NCBI GenBank assembly: GCA_900770875.1
Contig: CAAGLV010000020.1
Location: 1-43,681, forward strand
Source: Flavobacteriales bacterium
GTDB taxonomy: Bacteria > Bacteroidota > Bacteroidia > Flavobacteriales > Weeksellaceae
Direction of reading: 5' to 3'
DNA: 43,681 nucleotides
Every line of letters begins with the position of its first letter. Position 1 is the stretch's first letter. Below, in pieces: positions 24,396 to 32,324 of this stretch. The notes under the pieces are model-generated. The model was not told the DNA's origin, searched no databases, and was given only the letters and a program-made list of their open reading frames with translations. The position numbers and the translations under genes were made by a program.

Positions 24396-24743
24396 ATGAA
24401 AAAAGTATTTTATTTAAAAACTTGCGACACGTGTAAACGTATTTTAAAAGAATTAGATTTTACTGGTTTCGAATTACAAGATATCAAAACCACAGCAATT
24501 GCTCCCGAAGAATTAGAGCAAATGAAAGAATTAGCCGGAAGCTACGAAGCTTTATTTTCGCGTAGAGCACAGAATTACAAAAAATTAGGTTTAAAAGATG
24601 TTGCATTAACTGAAGATGACATCAAAAACTATATTCTTACCGATTATACTTTTTTAAAACGTCCAGTTGTAATTGATAATGATGTAATTTTTATCGGAAA
24701 CGAAAAAAAGAATTTAGAACTTTTAGCTGCACATTTAAAATAA
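24396..24743 (+). CDS. ArsC/Spx-family thioredoxin-fold protein
   Basis: A 115-residue protein of the ArsC/Spx/YffB fold. It has an N-terminal CDTC motif (residues 10-13, in FYLKTCDTCKRIL), the conserved RRAQNYKKLG helix, and the cis-Pro segment LKRPVVIDNDVIFIG. Such proteins are glutathione- or thioredoxin-linked reductases or redox-responsive regulators. True arsenate reductases carry one reactive Cys near here plus further Arg residues; the CxxC points more to the Spx/YffB type. The S9B peptidase gene begins 4 bp later, so the two are probably co-transcribed. Confidence 0.85.
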   Translation: MKKVFYLKTCDTCKRILKELDFTGFELQDIKTTAIAPEELEQMKELAGSYEALFSRRAQNYKKLGLKDVALTEDDIKNYILTDYTFLKRPVVIDNDVIFIGNEKKNLELLAAHLK

Positions 24744-24747
24744 ACAC

Positions 24748-26880
24748 ATGAAACACAAAATTGTATATGCTACACTTTTATTGAGCTCGATTTCGTTTGC
24801 TCAACAAAAGCATTTAACCATGAAAGATGCTGTACTTGGATTAGGTACAAATCTTCGAGTAGAAAATTTAAACCAAGTACAATGGTTGCCAAACGAAGAT
24901 GCTTTTACACAAAATGTAAAAACAAATTATGGCGAAGCTTTAATTAAGAAAAATGCTTCGACGAATAAAGTGGATACCATTTTTAGATCGAAACAATTTA
25001 CAACGAATCGAATCCCGAGTTTAAATTGGATTACCAACGATAAAGCTTTTTACAACGATAAAGGAACGTATAAAACCATTTCTACAGACGGAAAAATTAA
25101 CGACTTTGTAAACATTCCGCAAAATGCCGAAGATGTAGATTTTGATCCGAAAAACAATCAAGCTACTTATACAAACGCGAATAATTTATTTTACGTTGCG
25201 CCAGATAAAAAAGTACATCAAATTACAAACGACGGATCGTTTAATATTGTAAACGGAAAATCGGTGCATCAAAACGAATTTGGTATTCATAAAGGAACGT
25301 TTATTTCTCCAAAAGGAAACAAAGTTGCTTTTTACAGAATGGATCAAACTGCGGTTACCGAATATCCAATCATCGATTGGTCGGTTCAGCCAGCTGTTAA
25401 CAAAAACATTAAATATCCATTTGCTGGCACAAAAAATCATACGGTTACGTTAGGTGTTTACAATCCTAAAACCGAGCAAACTATCTTTTTAGAAACTGAG
25501 CCAGAAAAAGATCAATATTTAACTTCGGTTACGTGGTCGCCAGACGAAAAATATATCTTTATTGGAATTTTAAGTCGAAATCAAAAACACTTAAAATTAA
25601 ATCAATACGATGCCAATACTGGGAAATTAGTTAAAACATTATTCGAAGAGAAAAACGATAAATATGTTGAACCTCAAAACGAATTATATTTTATTCCTGG
25701 AAAAGATAACGAGTTTGTTTGGTGGTCGCAACGCGATGGCTTTATGCATTTATACCGTTACGATATCAATGGAAAATTAATCAATCAAATAACAAAAGGA
25801 GATTGGATTGTGACGGATATTGTTGGCAAAAATGCAAAGAATAAAGAGTTATTAATCGTTACAACCAAAGATTCGCCAAAAGAACGCCATTTATATGCCG
25901 TAAATTGGGAAAATGGCAAAATGCGTAAGCTAACAAAAGAAGCTGGTACGCATAATCCTGCTGTTTCTGCTTCGGGATTATATGCTATCGACAACTGGAG
26001 CAACGAATCAACTCCGCGTAAAGTTGATTTAATCCACACGAAAACAAATAAAGTTGATAACTTGTTAACAGCACAAAATCCGTTAACAGAATATCAAACA
26101 GCGAAGGTTGAAAACGTGACTTTAAAAGCAGATGATGGAACCGATTTATACGGAAAGTTAATTTACCCTTCGAACTTTGATCCGAACAAAAAATATCCGG
26201 TTATCGTTTATTTATATAATGGACCTCATGCTCAATTAATCAACAATAAATTTCCGGCTTCGGGTAATTTATGGTATGATGTTTTAGCCGATAAAGGTTA
26301 TGTTGTATTTACGATGGACGGACGCGGATCGGCTAATCGTGGATTAAAATTTGAGCAAGCTGTTCATGGTAAATTAGGAACAACAGAAATGAACGATCAA
26401 TTAAAAGGTGTTGACTATTTAAAATCGTTACCTTTTGTTGATGCCGACAGAATGGGAATTCACGGTTGGAGTTTTGGTGGATTTATGACGACTTCGTTTA
26501 TGTTACGTAATCCTGATGTGTTTAAAGTTGGTGTTGCTGGTGGACCAGTAATCGATTGGAAACAATACGAAATTATGTACACAGAACGTTACATGGAATC
26601 GCCTCAGGATAACCCGAAAGGATACGAGGATAATAATTTATTAACGAAAACAGACAATTTAAAAGGTAAATTATTAATTATTCATGGAGGATTAGATCCT
26701 GTTGTGGTTTGGCAAAATTCGTTAAACTTGATTCAGAATTCTGTGGATAACGGAAAACAAATTGATTATTATGTTTATCCAAATCACGAGCACAATGTTC
26801 GTGGAACAGATCGTGTGCATTTAATGCAAAAAATTACAGATTACTTCGATTTATATTTAAAACCCGAAGAAACGAAATAA
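24748..26880 (+). CDS. S9-family peptidase, dipeptidyl-peptidase-IV-like (S9B)
   Basis: A 710-residue DPP-IV-type peptidase. It has a signal peptide (1-18, ending SFAQ), then an eight-bladed propeller region to about 470 including VAFYRMDQTAVTEYPIIDW, which corresponds to the substrate N-terminus-binding segment in S9B. The hydrolase domain shows FTMDGRGSANRGLKFEQA, the nucleophile elbow GWSFGGF (Ser about 575), HGGLDPVVVWQNS holding the Asp, and PNHEHNVRG holding the His. It releases dipeptides, mainly X-Pro or X-Ala, from peptides in the periplasm or at the cell surface. Length fits. It follows the ArsC-like gene by 4 bp and ends at a strong terminator. Confidence 0.94.
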   Translation: MKHKIVYATLLLSSISFAQQKHLTMKDAVLGLGTNLRVENLNQVQWLPNEDAFTQNVKTNYGEALIKKNASTNKVDTIFRSKQFTTNRIPSLNWITNDKAFYNDKGTYKTISTDGKINDFVNIPQNAEDVDFDPKNNQATYTNANNLFYVAPDKKVHQITNDGSFNIVNGKSVHQNEFGIHKGTFISPKGNKVAFYRMDQTAVTEYPIIDWSVQPAVNKNIKYPFAGTKNHTVTLGVYNPKTEQTIFLETEPEKDQYLTSVTWSPDEKYIFIGILSRNQKHLKLNQYDANTGKLVKTLFEEKNDKYVEPQNELYFIPGKDNEFVWWSQRDGFMHLYRYDINGKLINQITKGDWIVTDIVGKNAKNKELLIVTTKDSPKERHLYAVNWENGKMRKLTKEAGTHNPAVSASGLYAIDNWSNESTPRKVDLIHTKTNKVDNLLTAQNPLTEYQTAKVENVTLKADDGTDLYGKLIYPSNFDPNKKYPVIVYLYNGPHAQLINNKFPASGNLWYDVLADKGYVVFTMDGRGSANRGLKFEQAVHGKLGTTEMNDQLKGVDYLKSLPFVDADRMGIHGWSFGGFMTTSFMLRNPDVFKVGVAGGPVIDWKQYEIMYTERYMESPQDNPKGYEDNNLLTKTDNLKGKLLIIHGGLDPVVVWQNSLNLIQNSVDNGKQIDYYVYPNHEHNVRGTDRVHLMQKITDYFDLYLKPEETK

Positions 26881-26883
26881 CAT

Positions 26884-26917
26884 AAAAAAACCGTTCGAAA
26901 TTCGAACGGTTTTTTTA
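26884..26917. terminator. Bidirectional intrinsic terminator
   Basis: Near-perfect inverted repeat AAACCGTTCGA / TCGAACGGTTT with A and T runs outside, between the convergent S9B peptidase and CBS genes. The strongest terminator in this part. Confidence 0.92.
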
Positions 26918-26921
26918 TTGC

Positions 26922-27305
26922 TTAATATTGATCGACTAAATATTTAATTAAATCGGTTGTCGTTATAATACCTGCTACTTCTCCATTTTCTGTTACTGGT
27001 AACGAATGGAAACTTTGTTCTGCTAATATCTCCGCAGCTTCTTTAATGTTTGTTTCTGTCGTAATAGAAACAGGATTTTTTACCATAATATCATTAACTT
27101 CGTAAGCCTTGTAAATTTCTAAAACAGCTTCTTCTGTTGTATCCTTAGTTACAAAACCTACCTTAGATAAATCATTTTTACTAATTACACCTACTAATTT
27201 TGTTCCTTCTACAACAGGAATATGTCGAATACCATATTCTTTAAATAGTTCATAAGCTTCACTTACTTTTTTATTTGGCGTAATTACAATTAATGCTTTT
27301 GCCAT
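26922..27305 (-). CDS. Two-CBS-domain protein
   Basis: A 127-residue protein that is essentially two tandem CBS motifs. The first is VSEAYELFKEYGIRHIPVVE followed by KLVGVISKNDL; the second is NIKEAAEILAEQSFHSLPVT followed by EVAGIITTTDL. CBS pairs form a Bateman module that binds AMP, ATP or SAM; stand-alone ones act as sensors for partner proteins. No partner gene is adjacent: it is convergent with the peptidase and separated from the next gene by 262 bp. The leader contains a hairpin (27336-27362). Confidence 0.9.
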   Translation of the reverse strand: MAKALIVITPNKKVSEAYELFKEYGIRHIPVVEGTKLVGVISKNDLSKVGFVTKDTTEEAVLEIYKAYEVNDIMVKNPVSITTETNIKEAAEILAEQSFHSLPVTENGEVAGIITTTDLIKYLVDQY

Positions 27306-27335
27306 AATTTGAGATACTGGAACTCTTTATTTCAT

Positions 27336-27362
27336 ACTTTATGATTTTGATTTACATAAAGT
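27336..27362 (-). promoter_or_regulatory. Hairpin in the upstream region of the CBS gene
   Basis: ACTTTATG (27336-27343) and CATAAAGT (27355-27362) form a perfect 8-bp inverted repeat with an 11-nt loop, about 30-57 nt before the CBS start. There is no T-run, so it is not a standard terminator. It could be a protein-binding operator or RNA structure. The rest of the 262-bp gap (27306-27567) holds only the terminator at 27507 and AT-rich DNA. Confidence 0.3.
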
Positions 27363-27506
27363 TCCGAATAAAAAAGATATCATAAAATGATTTATAGTAC
27401 TTATAAAATTATTATTTTTTTGTAAATTAATGATTGTTCTACAACTAATATTCTTTATTCATAAAATATTCTCCTTAAACAAGAGCATAGTTTACTCATA
27501 ACATAA

Positions 27507-27538
27507 AAAAAACCTCCTATTTAAATAAGAGGTTTTTA
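27507..27538. terminator. Intrinsic terminator after the alpha/beta hydrolase gene
   Basis: AAAACCTC and GAGGTTTT arms with an inner TATTTAAATA palindrome and one mismatch, flanked by an A-run and a T-run, 30 nt after the hydrolase stop on the minus strand. Confidence 0.8.
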
Positions 27539-27567
27539 TCATTATCTATAACTTATTCTTAATAATA

Positions 27568-28797
27568 TTAAGAATTATAAAAAGTACTTGCCGAATTAAC
27601 AAAATCGTTAAATGCTTCGGTAACTTCTTCTTGTATTTTATTGGTTAAAGGAAACGGAATCATGTGCGAATAATCAAACGGAAAATCTTTAATTTCTACA
27701 TCCACATTTATATTTCTATAACCTCCTTTTAAGGTATTTAAAGCTTCCATTGGTGGCGCAACTTCGTCTTTTTCTAAAACATAAGCCTTTACCTGAGATT
27801 GTATTTCTTTGATTCGATTTTCTCGTTCTTTTTGGAAATAATTATATCTCAACATCATTTTAAACCAGCTTTCTTGTTGATGCATTTTTTCGTTTTGGAA
27901 ATGCCCTAATCGTTTATCCGATTTAAATTCAGAACTTAACAACTCGGCGTAAACAGTTTGCATTTTAATTGCAGCGCGCGCATCCATAATATATTTAGAA
28001 ATCGGAAACATACGATCTATCGTCATTCCACCACAAAAACAAAATAGTTTCGAATCTTTAAATATACCTTCGGGATCGGCCATTTTTAAGATCATCGACA
28101 AGAATGATCCTATTGAATAGCCAAATAAATCGAAAGACGAGTTCGATTTAATACTTTTTACATTACCAGATTGTATATGATTAATTAATGCGATAACATC
28201 CGAATAGGTTTGGAAACCCGACCAAAAGATGCGTTGTGGATGTGCTTCTAACCTCGAACTTATTGCTGCATTAACAAACGAACAATCTGAGTTATCTTTA
28301 AAGTTCTTTTTTCTAAATTTTGCCACTTCTACCATGGCGTGACGATCGCTCCAAATTTCTTCGGCACGATTCATATGAAATGCTATAGGGTATAAAACTA
28401 CAGCCTTCTTTGTACGCTGTGCAAACTCGTAAGCCCAAGGTAAATATTTATCCCATTTTTTTTCGTTTAATCCATGAAAAAAGATGATTGTACCCTCGGT
28501 TTCTTCGATATCTGCGCGTTTTAAGATGTAATAGTCGAAACTTTTATTGCAAGCGATATCAAAATCTTTTGCGTCTACTGATGGAATACCATAAACGATA
28601 TGCGATTTATCTCCATCTTTATCAAATTCTATATTATGCTTTTCACAAGTATATTTTGAAGAACCGTGAAGTAAATCTGTTTTTTGAGAATCAAAATGAA
28701 TGGTTTCTATCGTTATATTTAAATCTTTTACTGTTTCAAAAGTTGATTTCGAATCGAAACGTTCTTTTAAAACATCATATAATTCATTGTAATTCAT
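27568..28797 (-). CDS. Alpha/beta-hydrolase-fold protein (DUF6051-like)
   Basis: A 409-residue cytoplasmic protein without a signal peptide. A complete hydrolase triad can be proposed: nucleophile elbow GYSIG (226-230, Ser228), an acid in LEKDEVAPP (Asp344), and His378 in DYSHMIPFP. TIIFFHGLNEKKWDKYLPWA (103-122) looks like the oxyanion-hole strand and loop. I think the family is the one labelled DUF6051 in Bacteroidetes, but I cannot confirm it. The substrate is unknown. It is monocistronic with its own terminator; a -7 element and an overlapping 12-bp palindrome lie about 40 nt upstream, suggesting dedicated regulation. Confidence 0.82.
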   Translation of the reverse strand: MNYNELYDVLKERFDSKSTFETVKDLNITIETIHFDSQKTDLLHGSSKYTCEKHNIEFDKDGDKSHIVYGIPSVDAKDFDIACNKSFDYYILKRADIEETEGTIIFFHGLNEKKWDKYLPWAYEFAQRTKKAVVLYPIAFHMNRAEEIWSDRHAMVEVAKFRKKNFKDNSDCSFVNAAISSRLEAHPQRIFWSGFQTYSDVIALINHIQSGNVKSIKSNSSFDLFGYSIGSFLSMILKMADPEGIFKDSKLFCFCGGMTIDRMFPISKYIMDARAAIKMQTVYAELLSSEFKSDKRLGHFQNEKMHQQESWFKMMLRYNYFQKERENRIKEIQSQVKAYVLEKDEVAPPMEALNTLKGGYRNINVDVEIKDFPFDYSHMIPFPLTNKIQEEVTEAFNDFVNSASTFYNS

Positions 28798-28834
28798 TTT
28801 ATTAAGATTAGATAATATAATTATATTGCAAATG

Positions 28835-28851
28835 TTGGTTGACCAAATTTA
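28835..28851 (-). promoter_or_regulatory. Predicted promoter with palindromic operator
   Basis: The minus strand reads TAAATTTG at 28844-28851, an exact TAnnTTTG. A palindrome TTGGT-TG-ACCAA spans 28835-28846, overlapping the downstream half of the -7 element. A repressor bound there would block the promoter of the hydrolase gene. Confidence 0.4.
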
Positions 28852-28882
28852 CATAAATATTATGCATGCCTAATAATACAAT

Positions 28883-28918
28883 AAAAAAAACTTAACCTCT
28901 CAGCTAAGTTTTTTTTAT
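28883..28918. terminator. Intrinsic terminator after the DUF4254 gene
   Basis: The minus strand shows CTTAGC / GTTAAG (one G-T pair) around a 6-nt loop, extended by A-run/T-run pairing on both sides, about 20 nt after the DUF4254 stop. Confidence 0.75.
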
Positions 28919-28936
28919 TTTAATTGCGATAAAATA

Positions 28937-29548
28937 TTATTTTTTGTTAGCGTATAAAACTGGGTTTAAAGACTCGTCGTTGTACATTTTCATTTGTTTG
29001 TACACTTTCATGTATTTATTTCCGGCTTCAAAATCAGCTAATAATTCTTCAATTGCAGTAGATAAATCGATATGCTGCTCTTTTAAAACATCTAATTTAG
29101 CTTGACAAGCTGCAATATGCTCAGGTGTTGCATCTGTACGATCTACTTCTTGTTGCATGTGGTAAACTTTTAACGATAAAATCGAAAAACGGTCTACTGC
29201 CCAAGCTGGCGATTCTGTATTAATTTTAGCATCAGCTTTAACTTCTGCGTTAGCGTATTGTTGTAAAAACCAACTATCGATATATTCTACCATATCTGTA
29301 CGCTCTTGGTTAGATTTATCTATCCAACGTTTTAACCCTAATGCTTCTACTGGATCGATTTGTGGATCGCGAATAATATCTTCTAAATGCCACTGTACGG
29401 TATCAATCCAATTCTTTTTATATAAAAGATGCTCAATTAAGTTTGATTCGTCAAATGGATTTTCAATCGTTTTGTTGACATCATCAAATTGGTGATAATC
29501 GTTAATTGATTGATTGAAAATTTCCCAAGCTCTTTCTGTAAATTTCAT
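28937..29548 (-). CDS. DUF4254-family protein
   Basis: A 203-residue, highly helical, charged soluble protein without signal peptide or membrane segment. The sequence MKFTERAWEIFNQSINDYHQ and LIEHLLYKKNWIDTVQWHLE, with later NQERTDMVEYID, matches the DUF4254 family common in Bacteroidetes, which usually sits beside glycosyltransferase or envelope genes. Here it is separated from the tatA operon by a terminator (29570-29616), so it is probably a separate transcript. Function unknown. Conserved His, Trp and Asp residues in the N-terminal half might suggest a ligand or metal site, but this is speculation. Confidence 0.82.
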   Translation of the reverse strand: MKFTERAWEIFNQSINDYHQFDDVNKTIENPFDESNLIEHLLYKKNWIDTVQWHLEDIIRDPQIDPVEALGLKRWIDKSNQERTDMVEYIDSWFLQQYANAEVKADAKINTESPAWAVDRFSILSLKVYHMQQEVDRTDATPEHIAACQAKLDVLKEQHIDLSTAIEELLADFEAGNKYMKVYKQMKMYNDESLNPVLYANKK

Positions 29549-29569
29549 TGTAATTGTATTGTATTTAAA

Positions 29570-29616
29570 GCAAAAGCATTGTAATTAAACGTTGTTAAAA
29601 CTACAATGCTTTTATA
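29570..29616 (-). terminator. Probable terminator after tatA
   Basis: Perfect 12-bp inverted repeat AAAAGCATTGTA (29572-29583) / TACAATGCTTTT (29602-29613) with an 18-nt loop, 20 nt after the tatA stop. The T-run is short and interrupted. Confidence 0.6.
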
Positions 29617-29635
29617 TCTTAATTAAAACTATATT

Positions 29636-29806
29636 TTAATTTTCTTTTTTAGGTTCTTCGTCCTTTTCTTCGCCTTTTGTAGCATCTTTGAATTCTTTAA
29701 TTCCAGATCCTAATCCTCTCATTAATTCTGGAATCTTTTTTCCTCCGAATAATAATAAAACGAATAAAAGAATTACTATCCATTCTTTACCACCTAACAT
29801 TCCCAT
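29636..29806 (-). CDS. tatA: Sec-independent translocase subunit TatA/TatE
   Basis: A 56-residue protein I translated by hand: ATG at 29806, TAA at 29636. It has the TatA layout: a short N-terminus (MGMLGGKEW), one transmembrane helix of about 13 residues (IVILLFVLLLFGG), the hinge and amphipathic helix KKIPELMRGLGSGIKEFKDA, and a charged tail. TatA oligomers form the conduit of the twin-arginine pathway, exporting folded proteins across the inner membrane. TatC is not in the window. It follows the EnvC-like gene by 37 bp, in which an exact -7 element TATATTTG sits, so it may have its own promoter. Its small size makes it easy to miss. Confidence 0.9.
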   Translation of the reverse strand: MGMLGGKEWIVILLFVLLLFGGKKIPELMRGLGSGIKEFKDATKGEEKDEEPKKEN

Positions 29807-29824
29807 ATCGAACTGATTTTAATG

Positions 29825-29832
29825 CAAATATA
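29825..29832 (-). promoter_or_regulatory. Predicted -7 element of tatA
   Basis: The minus strand reads TATATTTG (TAnnTTTG) 18 nt before the tatA ATG at 29806, inside the short gap after the EnvC-like gene. Confidence 0.45.
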
Positions 29833-29843
29833 ATTATATTTTA

Positions 29844-31511
29844 TTACATTCCTGCTATCCATAAAGCAGGATTTTGTTTTGTTACTCCACTCCAAACTTG
29901 GAAATTCATAATTGTTTCTCCTGTTGGTGCCGTATCAATTAAACCTAATAATTGTCCTCTTGCTACACGATCGTCTTTAGAAACATTTACAGTACTTAAA
30001 TTGGTATACACTGTAAAATATGATCCGTGGCGTACAAGTACGGCTTTATTACCTCCCGGAATTGCAATTATATTTTGCACCGTTCCTTCGAAAACTGCAC
30101 GTGCGCTCGATCCTTTTCCTGTCGAAATATCTACTCCACTGTTTTGTGTTGTAATATTTTGTAAGATTGGATGCGAGTTTGTTCCGTAGTGGCTTACTAC
30201 TTTTCCTTTAGCCACTGGCCAAGGTAAACGACCTCTGTTTGCTAAGAAATCACCCGATAATCCTCCAACCTCTGGCGTATCAGAAAAGTTTTCAGCTGGT
30301 TTTGGAGCATCGGCAATTACCACTTTTTCTTTTTCGGGTAATTTGGTTACAACTTTTGCTGCTGCTTCTTCCTTGGCTTTTGCTTCGGCTTCGGCACGAG
30401 CAAGTGCAATTTTACGTGCATCTTCCTCTTTTTGTGCTTTTAAACGAGCTTCTTCTTCGGCTTTACGTTGTGCAATTAAGCGTTGACGTTCCTCTTCGGC
30501 TTCGCGTTCTAAACGCTCGAATTTTGCAATTTCGGTTTTCGCTGTAGAAGCAAAACTTCCTTTTGGATAAACTTTAATATAGTTTTGATACGCTGCTTTT
30601 GTGTGTGTACTACGTGCAATATTCCAAGCTTTTGCATCGGCTTCGATTGCTGCAATATTTTTACGTGCAGAAGTTGCGTAATCTCCTTTTGGATATTCTT
30701 TTAAATAGTTGTTATACGCAGCGATTGTATTGGTAGATCGTGCAGTATCCCAAGCTCTTTTATCTTTTTCGGCTCTAATTTTTGCCTGACGGATTTCTTC
30801 TTCGATGATGGCCTTAATTTGGGCATCGATTTGATGTTGTTTTGCTTCCTTTTCTTTGATTTCGGATGCAATTAAGCCTTCATTTTTCTTAAATTCGGCA
30901 ACAACTTTTTCTTTTTCTAGACGTTCTTTTTCTAAATTTTTACTAAATAATTGCTGTTGTGTTAAAACTTTTTCTTTGTCTTGTTTAGCTTTTTCTTTAG
31001 CGTCTCTTTTCGTTTTAATTTCGGTTGTTTTCCCGACGATTTCGTCGGCTTGTGCCAACTGAAATTCTGAATATTTTTCTAAATATTTTACGCGTCGATA
31101 CGCTTCACCTAAACTTTTAGATGATAGTACAAATAGTAATTTATTATCGGCAGATCTATTTTTATATGCTTTAATTAATACTTTTTTGTAATCGTCTTTT
31201 AAAACAGCTAACTCGCGCGAAAGTTTATTAATTTCTAACTGTGTTAGATATATTTCGTCGTCTAAGAAACGTTTTTCTTTACTTAAATTATGAACTAATT
31301 TAGTTTGTGTTTCTATTTTTTTAGAAAGATTATTTACATATTCTACACTTAGTTTAGAGCCTTCTTGATTTTTCTTTAAGGCTTGTCCTAATTGTAAAAT
31401 TTCCTTTTTTAATTGTGCATTTTGTTTCTGCAAATTCTCTTTATTATAAGGAACTTGAGCATTTCCCCATATACATAAGGAGCATAAAATTGCGGTAAAA
31501 ACAATCCTCAT
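29844..31511 (-). CDS. EnvC-like murein hydrolase activator with degenerate LytM domain
   Basis: A 555-residue periplasmic protein: signal peptide (1-19, ending GNAQ), coiled coil (about 25-250), two tandem 42-residue repeats (A253-D289 and A295-E330, each AW..ARST.T.AAY.NY...YPKG), a second coiled coil (331-385), then a LytM/M23 domain (430-555). The M23 zinc site is lost: the usual HxGxD reads NSGVD (457-461), the usual YxHL reads YTNL, and the usual HLHF reads MNFQ. Only the Asp is kept. It should therefore not cut peptidoglycan itself but, like E. coli EnvC, activate amidases at the septum. The ATG overlaps the DUF4292 stop by one base. Confidence 0.9.
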   Translation of the reverse strand: MRIVFTAILCSLCIWGNAQVPYNKENLQKQNAQLKKEILQLGQALKKNQEGSKLSVEYVNNLSKKIETQTKLVHNLSKEKRFLDDEIYLTQLEINKLSRELAVLKDDYKKVLIKAYKNRSADNKLLFVLSSKSLGEAYRRVKYLEKYSEFQLAQADEIVGKTTEIKTKRDAKEKAKQDKEKVLTQQQLFSKNLEKERLEKEKVVAEFKKNEGLIASEIKEKEAKQHQIDAQIKAIIEEEIRQAKIRAEKDKRAWDTARSTNTIAAYNNYLKEYPKGDYATSARKNIAAIEADAKAWNIARSTHTKAAYQNYIKVYPKGSFASTAKTEIAKFERLEREAEEERQRLIAQRKAEEEARLKAQKEEDARKIALARAEAEAKAKEEAAAKVVTKLPEKEKVVIADAPKPAENFSDTPEVGGLSGDFLANRGRLPWPVAKGKVVSHYGTNSHPILQNITTQNSGVDISTGKGSSARAVFEGTVQNIIAIPGGNKAVLVRHGSYFTVYTNLSTVNVSKDDRVARGQLLGLIDTAPTGETIMNFQVWSGVTKQNPALWIAGM

Positions 31512-32311
31512 TATTTTATTTCTTTTTTCTTATATCCACTTGGAATTGAGAATGGTGTATTTGTATCTTTAAATGTAAAACTATTATATTCCAAATCGAC
31601 TTGTCGTGTTTTTTTCTCTTTTATAATAATTTTAACATTTTTAGGAAATTCGTCTGTTCCTGCTTTCACCCAATTCTTATATTCAATTGCAACCTCCATT
31701 TTACGTTTCGGATCCACTAAATTGGCATTTATCAATCTAAAATCTTTATCAAATGTATAGGTCTGAATATATTCTCCAGCTATAGGATTTAACTGAATCT
31801 CTTCGTTTTTATTGTAATTTACAATGTATTGATTATTTTTAAAAATAGCAGTGTAATCTTTTGGATTTAAGTCGACAAAAACTTTACCTAACAAAAGATT
31901 TTGTAGTTTTTGATAATCAATAAAATCAACTTTTAATAACTTATTCGCTAACGAAAAATCGCCTTCGTAATAGGTTTTCCCAATCTTTTCGTAAGCTGCA
32001 AAACCATCTGGCGTAAATTGCGCACGACCTAAAGGAAATAAAAGTTTAGTAGCATTAACCCAAATCTTAGATCCATTATTTACAACAATTGTTGCGTTTA
32101 CATCTCCTCCAATATCTTCTAAATCAACAGCTAATTTTGCATTAATTGTAAGATCTTTAAATGTCGATTTTTGAGCTAAAGTTTTATTGATAATTTTTGT
32201 TGATTCAGACACAACTGTAACTGGAGTAACTTCTTTTTCTTTTGTAACTTTAGTTGATGAGCAGCTTGTTATAGCTAACGTTAAACCTAAGATTAGGGCT
32301 AATTTTTTCAT
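31511..32311 (-). CDS. DUF4292-family lipoprotein
   Basis: A 266-residue lipoprotein with the signal MKKLALILGLTLAITSC (lipobox ITSC, Cys17). The mature chain is a string of beta strands (LTINAKLAVDLEDIGGDVNA, WVNATKLLFPLGRAQFTP, EVAIEYKNWVK) resembling the LolA/LolB-like fold assigned to DUF4292. This suggests lipoprotein or lipid handling at the outer membrane, but no activity is shown. It overlaps the EnvC-like gene by one base and follows the nucleotidyltransferase gene by 13 bp, in the operon from the flippase gene to tatA. Confidence 0.85.
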   Translation of the reverse strand: MKKLALILGLTLAITSCSSTKVTKEKEVTPVTVVSESTKIINKTLAQKSTFKDLTINAKLAVDLEDIGGDVNATIVVNNGSKIWVNATKLLFPLGRAQFTPDGFAAYEKIGKTYYEGDFSLANKLLKVDFIDYQKLQNLLLGKVFVDLNPKDYTAIFKNNQYIVNYNKNEEIQLNPIAGEYIQTYTFDKDFRLINANLVDPKRKMEVAIEYKNWVKAGTDEFPKNVKIIIKEKKTRQVDLEYNSFTFKDTNTPFSIPSGYKKKEIK

Positions 32312-32324
32312 ATATAATTTTAAA

